From NCBI RefSeq assembly GCF_014274465.1, contig NZ_CP060394.1:5332001-5396000 (forward strand): 64,000 nucleotides of DNA. The letters are read 5' to 3'. The notes below the pieces were generated by a model. The model saw only the letters and a list, made by a program, of their open reading frames with translations. It did no database searches and was not told the origin of the DNA. Made by a program: the position numbers and the translations under genes. Shown piece after piece: positions 45,831 through 54,670 of the stretch (its first letter is position 1; the number at the start of each line of letters is the position of its first letter). The stretch is from Alloacidobacterium dinghuense (GTDB taxonomy: Bacteria > Acidobacteriota > Terriglobia > Terriglobales > Acidobacteriaceae).

Positions 45831-46469
45831 ATGATTCAGCGAGCTCTGACTGTGGCTGCAGTTGCAATTCTTGCTGGATCCCTGTCAGCTCGGCCACAAG
45901 GAGACTCTGCGGTCCATTTGACTGCGCGCCAGCAGGATGTGTACGCGATCTACTCCATGCTGATGCCGGGTGCGGTTTTGACGAATCTGGGATCAAGTCA
46001 GAATCAGCGTTGGGCCATCGCAGATACTACCGTCAACGATCAGGATCTTAACCCCGCGCTCGCGCCAGAGGCCGCTCTTAAGGCGCCGAATGACCACCCG
46101 CAGCGCTTCCACGATGCCGTTTTAGACTACGAACAGCGACGCGGCCAGCGCCAGACGGTTCTCCACGCGTTTCATCTCGACCGGTCTTATGCACTCCTCA
46201 CGCCTGAGGATATTCAGGAATTTCGCGCAGCGCGCACAGCCGCAGCTCCGGACAGTGCCAGCCAACAGAAATACAGCGGCTACCCCGGCATCAACTACTT
46301 CAGCGATGTGTATTTCAATCCGCACCGAAATGCGGCTCTTGTTTACCAATTGGCGTGGTGCGGCAACTTCTGCAGCCAGGGCGAGTGGGTCTACCTGGAA
46401 AAGCACGACGGACATTGGGTACGGCGGTCGGGACAGGCTGCGATCGCCTCTGGAGCGAAGCCTTTCTAG
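45831..46469 (+). CDS. Secreted hypothetical protein
   Basis: A 212-residue protein with a signal peptide (IQRALTVAAVAILAGSLSAR) and no recognised domain. The mature part is polar, with one conserved-looking segment (YPGINYFSDVYFNPHRNAAL) and a two-cysteine motif (WCGNFCSQGEWVYLEKHDG) near the end that may form a disulfide. It begins ten bases after the preceding gene, so the two may be cotranscribed. AGGA precedes the ATG. Confidence 0.7.
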   Translation: MIQRALTVAAVAILAGSLSARPQGDSAVHLTARQQDVYAIYSMLMPGAVLTNLGSSQNQRWAIADTTVNDQDLNPALAPEAALKAPNDHPQRFHDAVLDYEQRRGQRQTVLHAFHLDRSYALLTPEDIQEFRAARTAAAPDSASQQKYSGYPGINYFSDVYFNPHRNAALVYQLAWCGNFCSQGEWVYLEKHDGHWVRRSGQAAIASGAKPF

Positions 46470-47374
46470 CGCTTGGCCCGTTCTCGCTGCAGTTCGCGAT
46501 AGACATCGCTCTTTGAGAGTCCACGCTCACGGGCGATACGTTTCAAAGCATCTTTCTCATCGAGATTCTCCGCTTGCTGCAGCTCCGCGATACGCTCAGC
46601 GATGCCATCACTCAGTGCACTCTCTTTCGAGATCGCACGAGCTTCCACCAGAAGCGTAATTTCTCCGCGAATGCGGTCACGTTGGCGTAAATTGGTTGTG
46701 ACTTCTGTGACGCTGCCGCGCAGGAACTCCTCGTGCAGTTTGGTTAGCTCGCGGGAGACGACTACGCGACACTGAGCTCCCCACACGGCCTGCACGTCGC
46801 TGAGCGTTTCCAGAATGCGATGAGGTGCTTCGTAGAAGACGATGGTGGTGCGATCCGTTGTGCTTGACGCGATGTCTTCCAGAGCAGAGCGGCGCGCTCC
46901 CGCCTTTGCCGGCAGAAAGCCGGCGTACAGGAAACGATCGGTGTTGAGTCCGGACGCGACCAGCGCGCTGAGCGCAGCATTTGCGCCTGGAATAGGATGC
47001 ACGGCAATGCCTGCTTCAATGGCCGCAACAGCTAGATGCATGCCAGGATCGGAGATTCCCGGCATGCCCGCGTCGGAAACAATCGCGATGCGCGCGCCCT
47101 TATGCATGGCAGCCAGAAATTCCGGAATCCGCTCGGCTTCGTTGTGCTCGTGGCAGCTGACCGTGGGCGTGGTGACGCCGAAGTGATTCAGAAGCTTTTG
47201 TGTCTGGCGAGTGTCTTCGCAGGCAATACGATCCACCGAGCGCAGCACGCGGATGGCGCGCAGTGTGATGTCCCCAAGATTGCCAATCGGTGTTCCGACC
47301 AGATAAAGGCCGGGTGCGAGAGGCCGGTTGGATTGTTCCTCGACGCTTGCGTCGCTGTCGTCTTCCGGCATCAT
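46466..47374 (-). CDS. rsmI: 16S rRNA 2'-O-ribose C1402 methyltransferase RsmI
   Basis: A 302-residue RsmI/YraL SAM-dependent methyltransferase: GLYLVGTPIGNLGDITLRAI, CEDTRQTQKLL, SDAGMPGISDPG, HPIPGANAALSALVASGL and FYEAPHRILETL are diagnostic. It methylates C1402 in the decoding centre of 16S rRNA. The C-terminal helix-rich extension (about 70 residues) is common in the family. Its start overlaps the upstream M50-type gene as ATGA, so the two are coupled. Confidence 0.95.
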   Translation of the reverse strand: MMPEDDSDASVEEQSNRPLAPGLYLVGTPIGNLGDITLRAIRVLRSVDRIACEDTRQTQKLLNHFGVTTPTVSCHEHNEAERIPEFLAAMHKGARIAIVSDAGMPGISDPGMHLAVAAIEAGIAVHPIPGANAALSALVASGLNTDRFLYAGFLPAKAGARRSALEDIASSTTDRTTIVFYEAPHRILETLSDVQAVWGAQCRVVVSRELTKLHEEFLRGSVTEVTTNLRQRDRIRGEITLLVEARAISKESALSDGIAERIAELQQAENLDEKDALKRIARERGLSKSDVYRELQRERAKR

Positions 47375-48510
47375 TCGTTCACGCGTTTGAGCCGCCGATG
47401 CTCCGCCAGCATACCCATGCTGTGCATCAGGTTCTGCAATGTCACAATGCCGATGATCTTGTCGCCTTCTGTTACGGGAACGAGGGACATGCGTCCACCA
47501 GCCATGCGGCGAATCATGGAACCGAGCGAGTCATTCGGCTGCGCGACCTGGAAGGTGCGTGACATGACGGATTGGACATAGCCGTTGCCATCGCTACGCA
47601 GTGCTTCGAGGATCCCCTGACGCGAGACGATGCCGACTAAATTCGCGCCGCGCACAACCGGGAACTCATCTTGCAGGCTATGGATGGCCTTGTAGAGCGC
47701 ATCTTCGAGTGTGTCATGCGGCGCGAGGGTGGAGAAGTCGGTCAGCATCACATCGCGCATCGTTACGGTGTCGACCACAGACTGGAACATCAGGCCCTGA
47801 TCTTCCAGTTGCCCGCCAACGAAGATGAAGAAGCCACCCATGATGAGCCATGGGCTGAGGCTGGTCCCTAATCCAGAATTGGGTATGAACAGCAATGCAA
47901 TGCCGCCGAGTACGGCGATGAGGCCGAGGATCTGGCCAAGTCCGGATGCAGCACGGGTGGCCTGTGCCGCACCTCGCGTGCGAGTAAAGCCGCCGCGCAG
48001 CATGCGTCCGGCATCGAGCGGATAGGCGGGGATGAAATTCAGAATGCCGAGAATCACGTTGAGCCAGACGGCGGAGCGCATGAGATGTGTTGGAGTGACC
48101 CACGGTTTGGCAAAGATAGCGACCTGCGGCGCGGCCCCAGCGATTAACGTGCCTACGGCAATGGCAAAGCTGAAATTCGCCAGGGGGCCTACGATGGCCA
48201 TCGATGCCTGCACGCTGCCTTCACCGGCACGCTCTGCGCTGTCTGGGTTTGCATAGGAAAAGAGGCCGCCGATAGGCAGGAGCAAGATGCTGCGCAACTG
48301 TACGCCGTGGTATGCGGCGACGATGACGCGCGCAATTTCGCGAACGACAACAGCGAGCAACAGAATAAGCCACAGCATGATCGCCCGCCATGACTGGACA
48401 TTGACGAGGTTCGTCGAGAGCAAGCAGAGGCCCAGCAGCAGCAGAAAGAAAGTGTGGATGCGTAGATCCACGCCCATCCAGCGACCCAGGGGAAATGACC
48501 AGCCGCGCAT
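47371..48510 (-). CDS. Site-2-protease-like M50 homologue with CBS pair, active site degenerate
   Basis: A 379-residue membrane protein with the SREBP site-2-protease fold: start RGWSFPLGRWMGVDLRIHTF, four to six helices, and a C-terminal pair of CBS domains (about residues 255-370). In active M50 enzymes the third helix carries HExxH; here the same place reads VVREIARVIVAA, so both zinc-binding histidines are Arg57 and Arg61 while Glu58 stays. The second motif NFIPAYPLDAGR keeps Asp166 but has DAG for the usual DGG. The protein is probably not a zinc protease and may be a regulatory pseudoenzyme. It is coupled to rsmI. Confidence 0.88.
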   Translation of the reverse strand: MRGWSFPLGRWMGVDLRIHTFFLLLLGLCLLSTNLVNVQSWRAIMLWLILLLAVVVREIARVIVAAYHGVQLRSILLLPIGGLFSYANPDSAERAGEGSVQASMAIVGPLANFSFAIAVGTLIAGAAPQVAIFAKPWVTPTHLMRSAVWLNVILGILNFIPAYPLDAGRMLRGGFTRTRGAAQATRAASGLGQILGLIAVLGGIALLFIPNSGLGTSLSPWLIMGGFFIFVGGQLEDQGLMFQSVVDTVTMRDVMLTDFSTLAPHDTLEDALYKAIHSLQDEFPVVRGANLVGIVSRQGILEALRSDGNGYVQSVMSRTFQVAQPNDSLGSMIRRMAGGRMSLVPVTEGDKIIGIVTLQNLMHSMGMLAEHRRLKRVNE

Positions 48511-48643
48511 TGACGTTCGTCCTCGTTCCTTAAAAAGCCTACTTCAGTCATTGTATGCTGGCGCACTGTGTATGGATTTGCACTGGAATTCGTGTGCTCA
48601 GGGCTGCAAGTCGTGGGCTCAGGGCTGCGCTAGTATCGAAGGA

Positions 48644-49207
48644 ATGCGCGTGATTGCTGGAAAGTTTCGCTCGCGTGCGCTCACAGCCCCGCGCGGGCTC
48701 GATACCCGGCCGACGAGCGACCGATTGCGCGAGACGCTCTTCAATGTGCTGGCTCCGCGTATTGAGGGCGCCACGTTTCTTGATCTCTATGCCGGATCGG
48801 GTGCAAACGGAATTGAGGCGCTGAGTCGCGGCGCAAAGAGCGTTGTGTTTGTCGAGAAGGCTGTGACTGCGGTTGCTGCGATTCGCTCGAATCTGCAGGC
48901 TTTAGGAATTCGCGAAAGCTGGCAGCTGGAAACGCGCAGTGCCCTGACTTCAGTGAAGCGTCTCAGGGAGGAAGGTCAACATTTCGATATTGTGTTTCTT
49001 GATCCTCCGTACAAGGCTTCTGACGAATATGCTTTGGTCTTCGGCTTGTTGGGTGGCGAGTGTGCCTCAATCATCGCAGATGGCGCTATTGTGATCGCAG
49101 AACACCATCGCAAACAGGCGCTTGTGGACAAGTATGGAAACCTGCAGCATTATCGACTGTTGGAACAGGGAGATGCGGCGTTGAGTTTTTATTCTGTTAG
49201 GAATTAG
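48644..49207 (+). CDS. rsmD: 16S rRNA (guanine966-N2)-methyltransferase RsmD
   Basis: A 187-residue RsmD: RVIAGKFRSRALTAPRG, TRPTSDRLRETLFNVL, FLDLYAGSGANGIEALSRGA (SAM motif I) and the catalytic FDIVFLDPPYK. It methylates G966 of 16S rRNA. The ATG at 48644 has its AAGGA almost touching; a GTG two codons on has better spacing and may be the true start. It diverges from the M50-type gene, and its 3' end overlaps the convergent hypothetical gene by 11 bases. Confidence 0.94.
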   Translation: MRVIAGKFRSRALTAPRGLDTRPTSDRLRETLFNVLAPRIEGATFLDLYAGSGANGIEALSRGAKSVVFVEKAVTAVAAIRSNLQALGIRESWQLETRSALTSVKRLREEGQHFDIVFLDPPYKASDEYALVFGLLGGECASIIADGAIVIAEHHRKQALVDKYGNLQHYRLLEQGDAALSFYSVRN

Positions 49208-49784
49208 GCACGCCGCCGGTGTGTTCTCCGGTTTTCAAGTCGATGGCGAAGGCTACATCTCTATCTGTCAGCAAATCCCATCCAAGACCGCAAAGAGTGT
49301 CACCAACGATGTCGGTGATTTCGATGCCTTCCCAGGATAAGCGCTCTGATTGCCAGGCCATTCCGTCTCGACCCCACGCGAGGATGGAATGGTGACCGAC
49401 GAAGAGCAGCAATTGCTGATCGGGAAGCGGCCGCACGTAGAGGACCGGTCGATATGGAATCATGCTCCATTGTTGCGGCTGAAGCGTGTCGATCATGTAC
49501 GCGTACCCGCCTGAGGCTGCGCAGACCCAGTCAGGGTCGGGACAACTCCAAACGCCAGTCGGCGCTGTCGGATTGGCGAAGCCGAGAGCGCAGGTTGCTA
49601 GGAACGCATCTCCTTCGGATGGCTTGATCAGAAGTTCCAATGCTCCGCGCTCGACTTCTTCCACCTGCTGCGGATAGACGAATTGCCGCGCGGGGGCAAT
49701 CAGCGGGCGCTTTTCGAGAATCTCGATCGTCCAGTTGTGTGGAAAGGCGAGGTCGAGGATCGGCTTGAGAGTCTGGGTTGGCAT
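49197..49784 (-). CDS. Conserved hypothetical protein, last gene of the thiL-gltX run
   Basis: A 195-residue soluble protein, tryptophan- and proline-rich (PHNWTIEILEKRPLIAPARQ, VGHHSILAWGRDGMAWQSER, GLGWDLLTDRDVAFAIDLKT), suggesting a beta-propeller-fragment or WD-like beta sheet, but I recognise no family. It starts one base after the phosphatase stop and is therefore translated with it. No signal peptide. Confidence 0.7.
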   Translation of the reverse strand: MPTQTLKPILDLAFPHNWTIEILEKRPLIAPARQFVYPQQVEEVERGALELLIKPSEGDAFLATCALGFANPTAPTGVWSCPDPDWVCAASGGYAYMIDTLQPQQWSMIPYRPVLYVRPLPDQQLLLFVGHHSILAWGRDGMAWQSERLSWEGIEITDIVGDTLCGLGWDLLTDRDVAFAIDLKTGEHTGGVPNS

Positions 49785-49785
49785 A

Positions 49786-50280
49786 TCAGCTCTGTGAGCA
49801 CGCAGTGAATTGGAGGATCCAGCGCTTTTGAGCTTCTGTGTCAGGGACAGTGCAACCGCGCGCCTTTTCGATCACGCGTAACGCATCAACCGCGTTCCAG
49901 CCTAGTTCGATCATGACCGAGGCTGTGATGACTGTTGATCGTCCGATGCAACCTTGGCAGTGCGCTCCGACATGCTTTCCAGCGCGGATCGCGTCAGTGA
50001 GATCGGAAATCAGCTTGCAGAACTTCGCCATGTTTTGCGGAGTAGCGCGATCGGGAATGGGGAACGAGACGAATTCCAAACCAGCGTTGTGTGCAAATTC
50101 GGCCTCTTGCTCCAGTCCGAGGTAGACAGCTTCGTCGGGTTCGAGCAATGAAACGAGGATGTCGATACCAGACGATTTCACCGCCAACATCTCATCCGGG
50201 AGCCAGTCTTCGCCGCGTGGACGGGCGACGATGGCGAGGCGTGGGCTCTCGTCGTGCTGAATCCAATAAATATTTCTCAT
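49786..50280 (-). CDS. Dual-specificity/tyrosine-type protein phosphatase
   Basis: A 164-residue cysteine phosphatase. The P-loop HCQGCIGRS gives CX5R with Cys108 and Arg114, and Asp77 in FPIPDRAT is the likely general acid, as in dual-specificity phosphatases. Substrate unknown, either a phosphoprotein or a phosphorylated small molecule. It starts two bases after gltX and ends just before the hypothetical gene, so it is part of the thiL-gltX operon. A Ser/Thr kinase lies 7 kb away, but no direct link is visible. Confidence 0.88.
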   Translation of the reverse strand: MRNIYWIQHDESPRLAIVARPRGEDWLPDEMLAVKSSGIDILVSLLEPDEAVYLGLEQEAEFAHNAGLEFVSFPIPDRATPQNMAKFCKLISDLTDAIRAGKHVGAHCQGCIGRSTVITASVMIELGWNAVDALRVIEKARGCTVPDTEAQKRWILQFTACSQS

Positions 50281-50282
50281 GG

Positions 50283-51785
50283 CTATGCCACAAACTGCTG
50301 GACCCGCTCGCGGACGCTGGGGATATGTGTAGCAAGTGCCAAGCTGCTGCCTTCTTCAAAGATCGGAATCAGCTTGTCAAATTCCGGACCGGAATGTGCA
50401 CCCGTGAGCACAATGCGCACTGGGTGGAACAGGTCTTTGCCCTTGGCTCCGGTTTCAGTCTTAATCTCGTTCATCCAGTTCTTGAATTGTTCTGGTGTGA
50501 GCGCTCCCTCATGCTGAGAAACGCGTGCCGCAAAGGCCGCGAGGACTTTCTGCGCTATTTCAGTTTGCAGAATCGTCGCGTTCTCGGCATCCGCACGCGC
50601 AGGCGATGCATCGAAGCGGAAGACAAACTGCGCCTTTTCCGGCAATTGCTTCAGGCGATCGACCGAGGGCAGAAGGAGCGCGACGAGTTTGCCAAACCAC
50701 TTCACAGTCTGTGCATCGGCAGTTCTCTGAGGCGGCAATAGCCCGGCCTTTTCAAAGTAGGGCCATGCCAATTCGAGAATCCGTGCCGGATCGGCCAGCT
50801 TTATGTAATGCCGATTGAGCCAGTGCAGCTTGTCGAAATCGAAGATTGCCGGCGATGCAGTCACGCGCTCCAGTTCAAATTCTTTAATCAGTTGCTCCGG
50901 TGTGAAGGTCTCGGTGGTGCCGTCTTTAGCGCCCCAGCCCAGCAGTGCGAGGTAATTTACCAGTGCCTCGGGCAGAATGCCCATCTCGCGGAAGCTGGCA
51001 ATCGACGTGGCGCCATGGCGTTTTGACAGGCGCTCGCGGTCGCTGCCGAGGATTGTCGACAAGTGCGCGAACTGCGGCACTGGCCAGCCGAAAGCCTCGT
51101 AAATCGCAACCTGCTTGGGCGTGTTTGAGATGTGGTCATCGCCGCGGATGACGTGCGTGATCTCCATGAGCGCGTCATCGACTGCGACGACGTAGTTGTA
51201 GACAGGCACGCCGCTTGACCGCACGAGGATCGGATCGCTGACGGTATCGCTTGCGAACTCGACATCGCCGCGAACCATGTCATGGAAACGCAGAGGCTTG
51301 TCTGGAATACGGAGGCGCACGGCGAACTGCTCTCCTGCTGCGACGCGTGCGTCCGAATCGGCTGGGGGGACCGCGCGGCATTTGCCGGAGTAAACCTGCG
51401 GGCGATGCTCGGCGACGGCGCGCAAGCGCTCGGCCTCAAGCTCATCAGAAGTGCAGAAGCAGCGATAGGCTTTGCCCTCGTTGAGCAATTGATCGGTGTG
51501 TTCGCGATAAATATCGAGTCGCTCCGATTGGCGATAGGGCGCGTGCGGGCCGCCGATCCTTGGGCCCTCGTCCCATTCGAGGCCAAGCCAGTGGAGGTCT
51601 TCGATTAGCTGGGTCTCGTGCTCCTCTTTGCTGCGTTCAACGTCCGTGTCTTCGATGCGAAGGATGTATTTTCCGCCCGCGTGTCGGGCAACCAGCCAGT
51701 TGTACAACGCCGTGCGGGCATTCCCTACATGCAGCAGCCCTGTCGGCGAAGGCGCGAAGCGAACGCGCGTCTTGTTCATATGCAT
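50283..51785 (-). CDS. gltX: Glutamyl-tRNA synthetase
   Basis: A 500-residue class I synthetase charging tRNA-Glu. The HIGH signature reads [18 protein letters not shown], and the KMSKS equivalent is [10 protein letters not shown]. The anticodon-binding C-terminal domain is complete. Residues about 120-150 ([20 protein letters not shown]) lie where discriminating enzymes vary; whether it also charges tRNA-Gln cannot be told by eye. ATG at 51785, with a second in-frame ATG two codons on. 70 bases separate it from thiL. Confidence 0.96.
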   Translation of the reverse strand: MHMNKTRVRFAPSPTGLLHVGNARTALYNWLVARHAGGKYILRIEDTDVERSKEEHETQLIEDLHWLGLEWDEGPRIGGPHAPYRQSERLDIYREHTDQLLNEGKAYRCFCTSDELEAERLRAVAEHRPQVYSGKCRAVPPADSDARVAAGEQFAVRLRIPDKPLRFHDMVRGDVEFASDTVSDPILVRSSGVPVYNYVVAVDDALMEITHVIRGDDHISNTPKQVAIYEAFGWPVPQFAHLSTILGSDRERLSKRHGATSIASFREMGILPEALVNYLALLGWGAKDGTTETFTPEQLIKEFELERVTASPAIFDFDKLHWLNRHYIKLADPARILELAWPYFEKAGLLPPQRTADAQTVKWFGKLVALLLPSVDRLKQLPEKAQFVFRFDASPARADAENATILQTEIAQKVLAAFAARVSQHEGALTPEQFKNWMNEIKTETGAKGKDLFHPVRIVLTGAHSGPEFDKLIPIFEEGSSLALATHIPSVRERVQQFVA

Positions 51786-51855
51786 AGCTATTCAAAATGC
51801 TATCAATAAATGCGCGAGGCACCGGACTGACTATTTGCGGGACGACGTCGGTAAT

Positions 51856-52962
51856 TTATCCAAAGTGCTCCCAACCGCCAGCATGGAGCGGCACTGCTTT
51901 GCCATTTGGCCTGATCATTTCCATGAGCGGTTTTCCTTTGCGACGTGCCTTCATGCGCCCGATGGAGCGAACTGGCACGCCAGCGATTCTTGCTGGCACC
52001 TTCGTTCTGGAGGAGGCAGTAAAGAGGAGCTCATAGTCCTCGCCACCGTGGAGGGCAAAGTGCAAGGCTGACGGAATCCAGCCATCTTTCTCCGCTTTTT
52101 GTGCCAGCGGGTGGACGGGGATCGCGGCTGCATCAACTTGTACCGCTATTCCGGACTCCTCGCACAGATGGGCAAGATCGGTGGAGAGGCCATCGCTTAT
52201 GTCAATTGCGGCGGTCGCGGTGCGCTGAGCAAGAAGCCTTCGCCCGACGGCAAGACGTGGTTCTGGGTAGAGATGCGGGTGTTCCGGTGCAGACTTTTTA
52301 AGTTTGCTGAAGGCTTCAGGATTCCGTCCCAGGGCCAGAAGCTCAGCCTCGGCCCCGCCGAGAGCGCCGGTCACGTAGAGGATGTCACCGGCCTTCGCGC
52401 TGGAGCGTAAAAGGGCGCGGCCCTGGGCCACTGATCCTACAAGGACAATGTCTGCTGACACCATGCCGGTTTGCCTGGAGCCCACTTCATCGAAAAGCGG
52501 GGACTGCGCTGTGTCGCCACCAGCGAGCGGCACCTTGTGCCGGCTGGCGAGGGCCAAGATCCCGTTCAAGAAACGGTCTAGCCAGCTTGATCCCCGCTCC
52601 GCAACTGTTAGCTCTGCCGGGACGGCGATAGAGAGGAATGCTGCCATCGGGTCTGCTCCCATGGCGGCCAGATCGCTCAGGCCGCGCGCCAAGCATCGAT
52701 GGCCAGCGGATTCGGCTGGATGCCAGTCGCGCCGGAAGTGGACCTGCTCGAGGGAAAAGTCTGTAGTAACAACAACTTCGCTTCCCGGCGCCGGCCGTAG
52801 AATGGCACAATCGTCGCCGATACCGAGGCGTACCGACCGTGTGCGCCCTGCTGTGCGCCGCCTGATCGCCGCGATCAGCGCCTTTTCTCCAGCTGGTTCT
52901 CTGGGCGTTCGCCTTGCAGACACGCTGTACAGAATACCCCTTGCTGTTACGATTCGGCACAC
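51856..52962 (-). CDS. thiL: Thiamine-monophosphate kinase
   Basis: A 368-residue ThiL that phosphorylates thiamine monophosphate to the diphosphate. It shows GEKALIAAIRRR, the metal-binding GIGDDCAIL, VVTTDFSLEQVHFR, DLAAMGADPMAAFLSI, the GGDTAQSP region and the DISDGLSTDLAHLCEESG motif. The first 20 or so residues are not conserved; GTG codons at 52962 and 52923 are both possible and neither has a strong ribosome binding site. It heads the run of minus-strand genes through gltX and the phosphatase. Confidence 0.93.
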   Translation of the reverse strand: MCRIVTARGILYSVSARRTPREPAGEKALIAAIRRRTAGRTRSVRLGIGDDCAILRPAPGSEVVVTTDFSLEQVHFRRDWHPAESAGHRCLARGLSDLAAMGADPMAAFLSIAVPAELTVAERGSSWLDRFLNGILALASRHKVPLAGGDTAQSPLFDEVGSRQTGMVSADIVLVGSVAQGRALLRSSAKAGDILYVTGALGGAEAELLALGRNPEAFSKLKKSAPEHPHLYPEPRLAVGRRLLAQRTATAAIDISDGLSTDLAHLCEESGIAVQVDAAAIPVHPLAQKAEKDGWIPSALHFALHGGEDYELLFTASSRTKVPARIAGVPVRSIGRMKARRKGKPLMEMIRPNGKAVPLHAGGWEHFG

Positions 52963-53184
52963 CCGGCACTATGACTTGTGCAGCTTAACTGGCCCGTTGG
53001 AATGTTACCAGCGATATCCCGGGGTTCTTGAAATGCATCGAACTTGATTGACCCTTATCCGTCAAGCTGATAGGGTCATCAAAGAATACCCGAAAACCTG
53101 CTCCCGGCTACGTTCCGAGATTCGTTACGCGTAATTGGCCTAAGTTGTGAGTTCCAGACGGGTAAGACTTATTGGGCGAGAATT

Positions 53185-54156
53185 TTGCGTAAACGTTACT
53201 ACATTATTTTTGTTGCTCGCGAAGAAGATGGTCGGCTCAGGAAGATTCCGGTTCCTCTCCATTACGCCTATATCTTTGTAGCGGCTGCAATTGTAGGGGC
53301 CTTTACGATTACCGGAATGGCGGGTTCCTATTCGCGCATGCTGCTGAAGACCGCCAGTTTCAATCAGGTCCGCTCGCAGCATGAAGCCCTCCGCAAAGAC
53401 TATGCGCAGCTTGAGCAGGTGGCCCATGAGAAAGAAGTGCAGGCTGCTTCGCTAGGATCGCTGGCAAACGAAGTGAGTGCTCTGTACGGTCTGCGCCAGA
53501 ACAAGCTGACCGCCGCAAAGTCAAGGATCACGGCTACGGCTCCCGTACTTTCTGACGGCCCCGACAACTTCAGCCAGCAGGCCTATTCACAATCCTTCGA
53601 TCAATTGAATGCTTTGCGCCGGACAGCGCTTTCAGGGCAGGTTTATCAGTCGTTTGGTCTCGGTACACGTCATCCTTTCGGTAGCCTGGACGACGCCCTG
53701 AATCTCGCGAATGCGCCTTCACTGTGGCCTGTGGTAGGGCCGGTGACCAGCTCGTTTGGAGAGCGGGAAGATCCATTCAACGGAGAAGGCGCTTTCCACG
53801 CCGGGGTCGACATCTCTTCTACTTTTGGTGAGGCGGTTCGCGCAACTGCAGACGGCACCGTGGAGATGGCGGACCGGGCTTCCGGTTATGGGCGGGAGAT
53901 CGTCATCGACCACGGTTTCGGGATCAAGACTGTCTATGGACATCTTTCCGGCTTTGCCGTGACCGAGGGCCAGCAGGTGACGCGCGGGCAGGTGATTGGA
54001 TATGTTGGCACCAGCGGCCGCAGCACAGGTCCGCACCTTCATTATGAAGTTCGTGTTCGCAATACGCCGGTGAATCCGCACAAATATCTGCGAGATACCA
54101 TGCAACAGCTTGCCAGCACCGGCAGCTCAATGTCTGCGGGCGGCGGCGCAAACTAG
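53185..54156 (+). CDS. Membrane-anchored M23 (LytM) peptidase
   Basis: A 323-residue protein. A basic N-terminus and one transmembrane helix (AYIFVAAAIVGAFTITGMAG) are followed by a coiled-coil segment (HEALRKDYAQLEQVAHEKEV) and a C-terminal LytM domain with the zinc ligands HAGVD and HLHYE, plus YGHLSGF. It probably cleaves peptidoglycan cross-links at the division site or activates amidases. TTG is the start with GGGCGAG ahead. An intrinsic terminator follows at 54178. Confidence 0.93.
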   Translation: MRKRYYIIFVAREEDGRLRKIPVPLHYAYIFVAAAIVGAFTITGMAGSYSRMLLKTASFNQVRSQHEALRKDYAQLEQVAHEKEVQAASLGSLANEVSALYGLRQNKLTAAKSRITATAPVLSDGPDNFSQQAYSQSFDQLNALRRTALSGQVYQSFGLGTRHPFGSLDDALNLANAPSLWPVVGPVTSSFGEREDPFNGEGAFHAGVDISSTFGEAVRATADGTVEMADRASGYGREIVIDHGFGIKTVYGHLSGFAVTEGQQVTRGQVIGYVGTSGRSTGPHLHYEVRVRNTPVNPHKYLRDTMQQLASTGSSMSAGGGAN

Positions 54157-54177
54157 GAACAGACAATCGGAGATGAC

Positions 54178-54201
54178 AAGGCCGCCAATGTTGGCGGCCT
54201 T
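54178..54201. terminator. Bidirectional terminator
   Basis: AAGGCCGCCAA and TTGGCGGCCTT form a perfect inverted repeat around TG, with T-rich flanks, between the convergent M23 peptidase and cupin genes. Confidence 0.85.
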
Positions 54202-54222
54202 TCAATTGCGTCCGAGACAGGC

Positions 54223-54600
54223 TTAATTGCCGGTTGGAACGATGCCGGCGTTTTCCACCATCAGCATGACAGTTCGCTTCGGTGCGCGTGTCCGATGCAG
54301 GATTCCCTTTGGCACTACGAAGGCCTGTCTTGGCTGAAGACTAATCGTGCGATATTCCAGGTCGATGAACAATTCGCCTTCTACGACATAGAAGAATTCA
54401 TCATCGTCGTCATGCTTGTGCCAGTGATATTCGCCTTCCACTACGCCGAGACGGACAACGGACCCGTTCACCTGGCAAAGGGTTTGATTGAACCATTTGT
54501 GCGTGCAGGTTGTTGAGAGCGCTTTTTCGTCGATCAGTTCGAGAGGCTCATGAAGAATGTTGAGCCGGGTTTCATAAGGAAAGTCTTCAGCCGTAGACAC
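54223..54600 (-). CDS. Cupin-domain protein
   Basis: A 125-residue single-domain cupin. Metal ligands are visible as the H-x-H...E set in GEYHWHKHDDDDEFFYVVEG and the later His in VPKGILHRT, so it probably binds a metal. Cupins range from sugar isomerases to dioxygenases and regulators; nothing here points to one. The ATG lies in a GGAGG context. Confidence 0.8.
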   Translation of the reverse strand: MSTAEDFPYETRLNILHEPLELIDEKALSTTCTHKWFNQTLCQVNGSVVRLGVVEGEYHWHKHDDDDEFFYVVEGELFIDLEYRTISLQPRQAFVVPKGILHRTRAPKRTVMLMVENAGIVPTGN

Positions 54601-54670
54601 GATGTGCTCCTCCCTTCACTATTCTGCTGCGACGCAGGATGGAAGGGAAGAGCACGGGAGAGAGTTGAGA

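Noticed and set aside
48596-48628. Repeated GCTCAGGGCTGC before rsmD
   Set aside because: Two 12-base copies 21 bases apart; too short and simple to call a repeat element.
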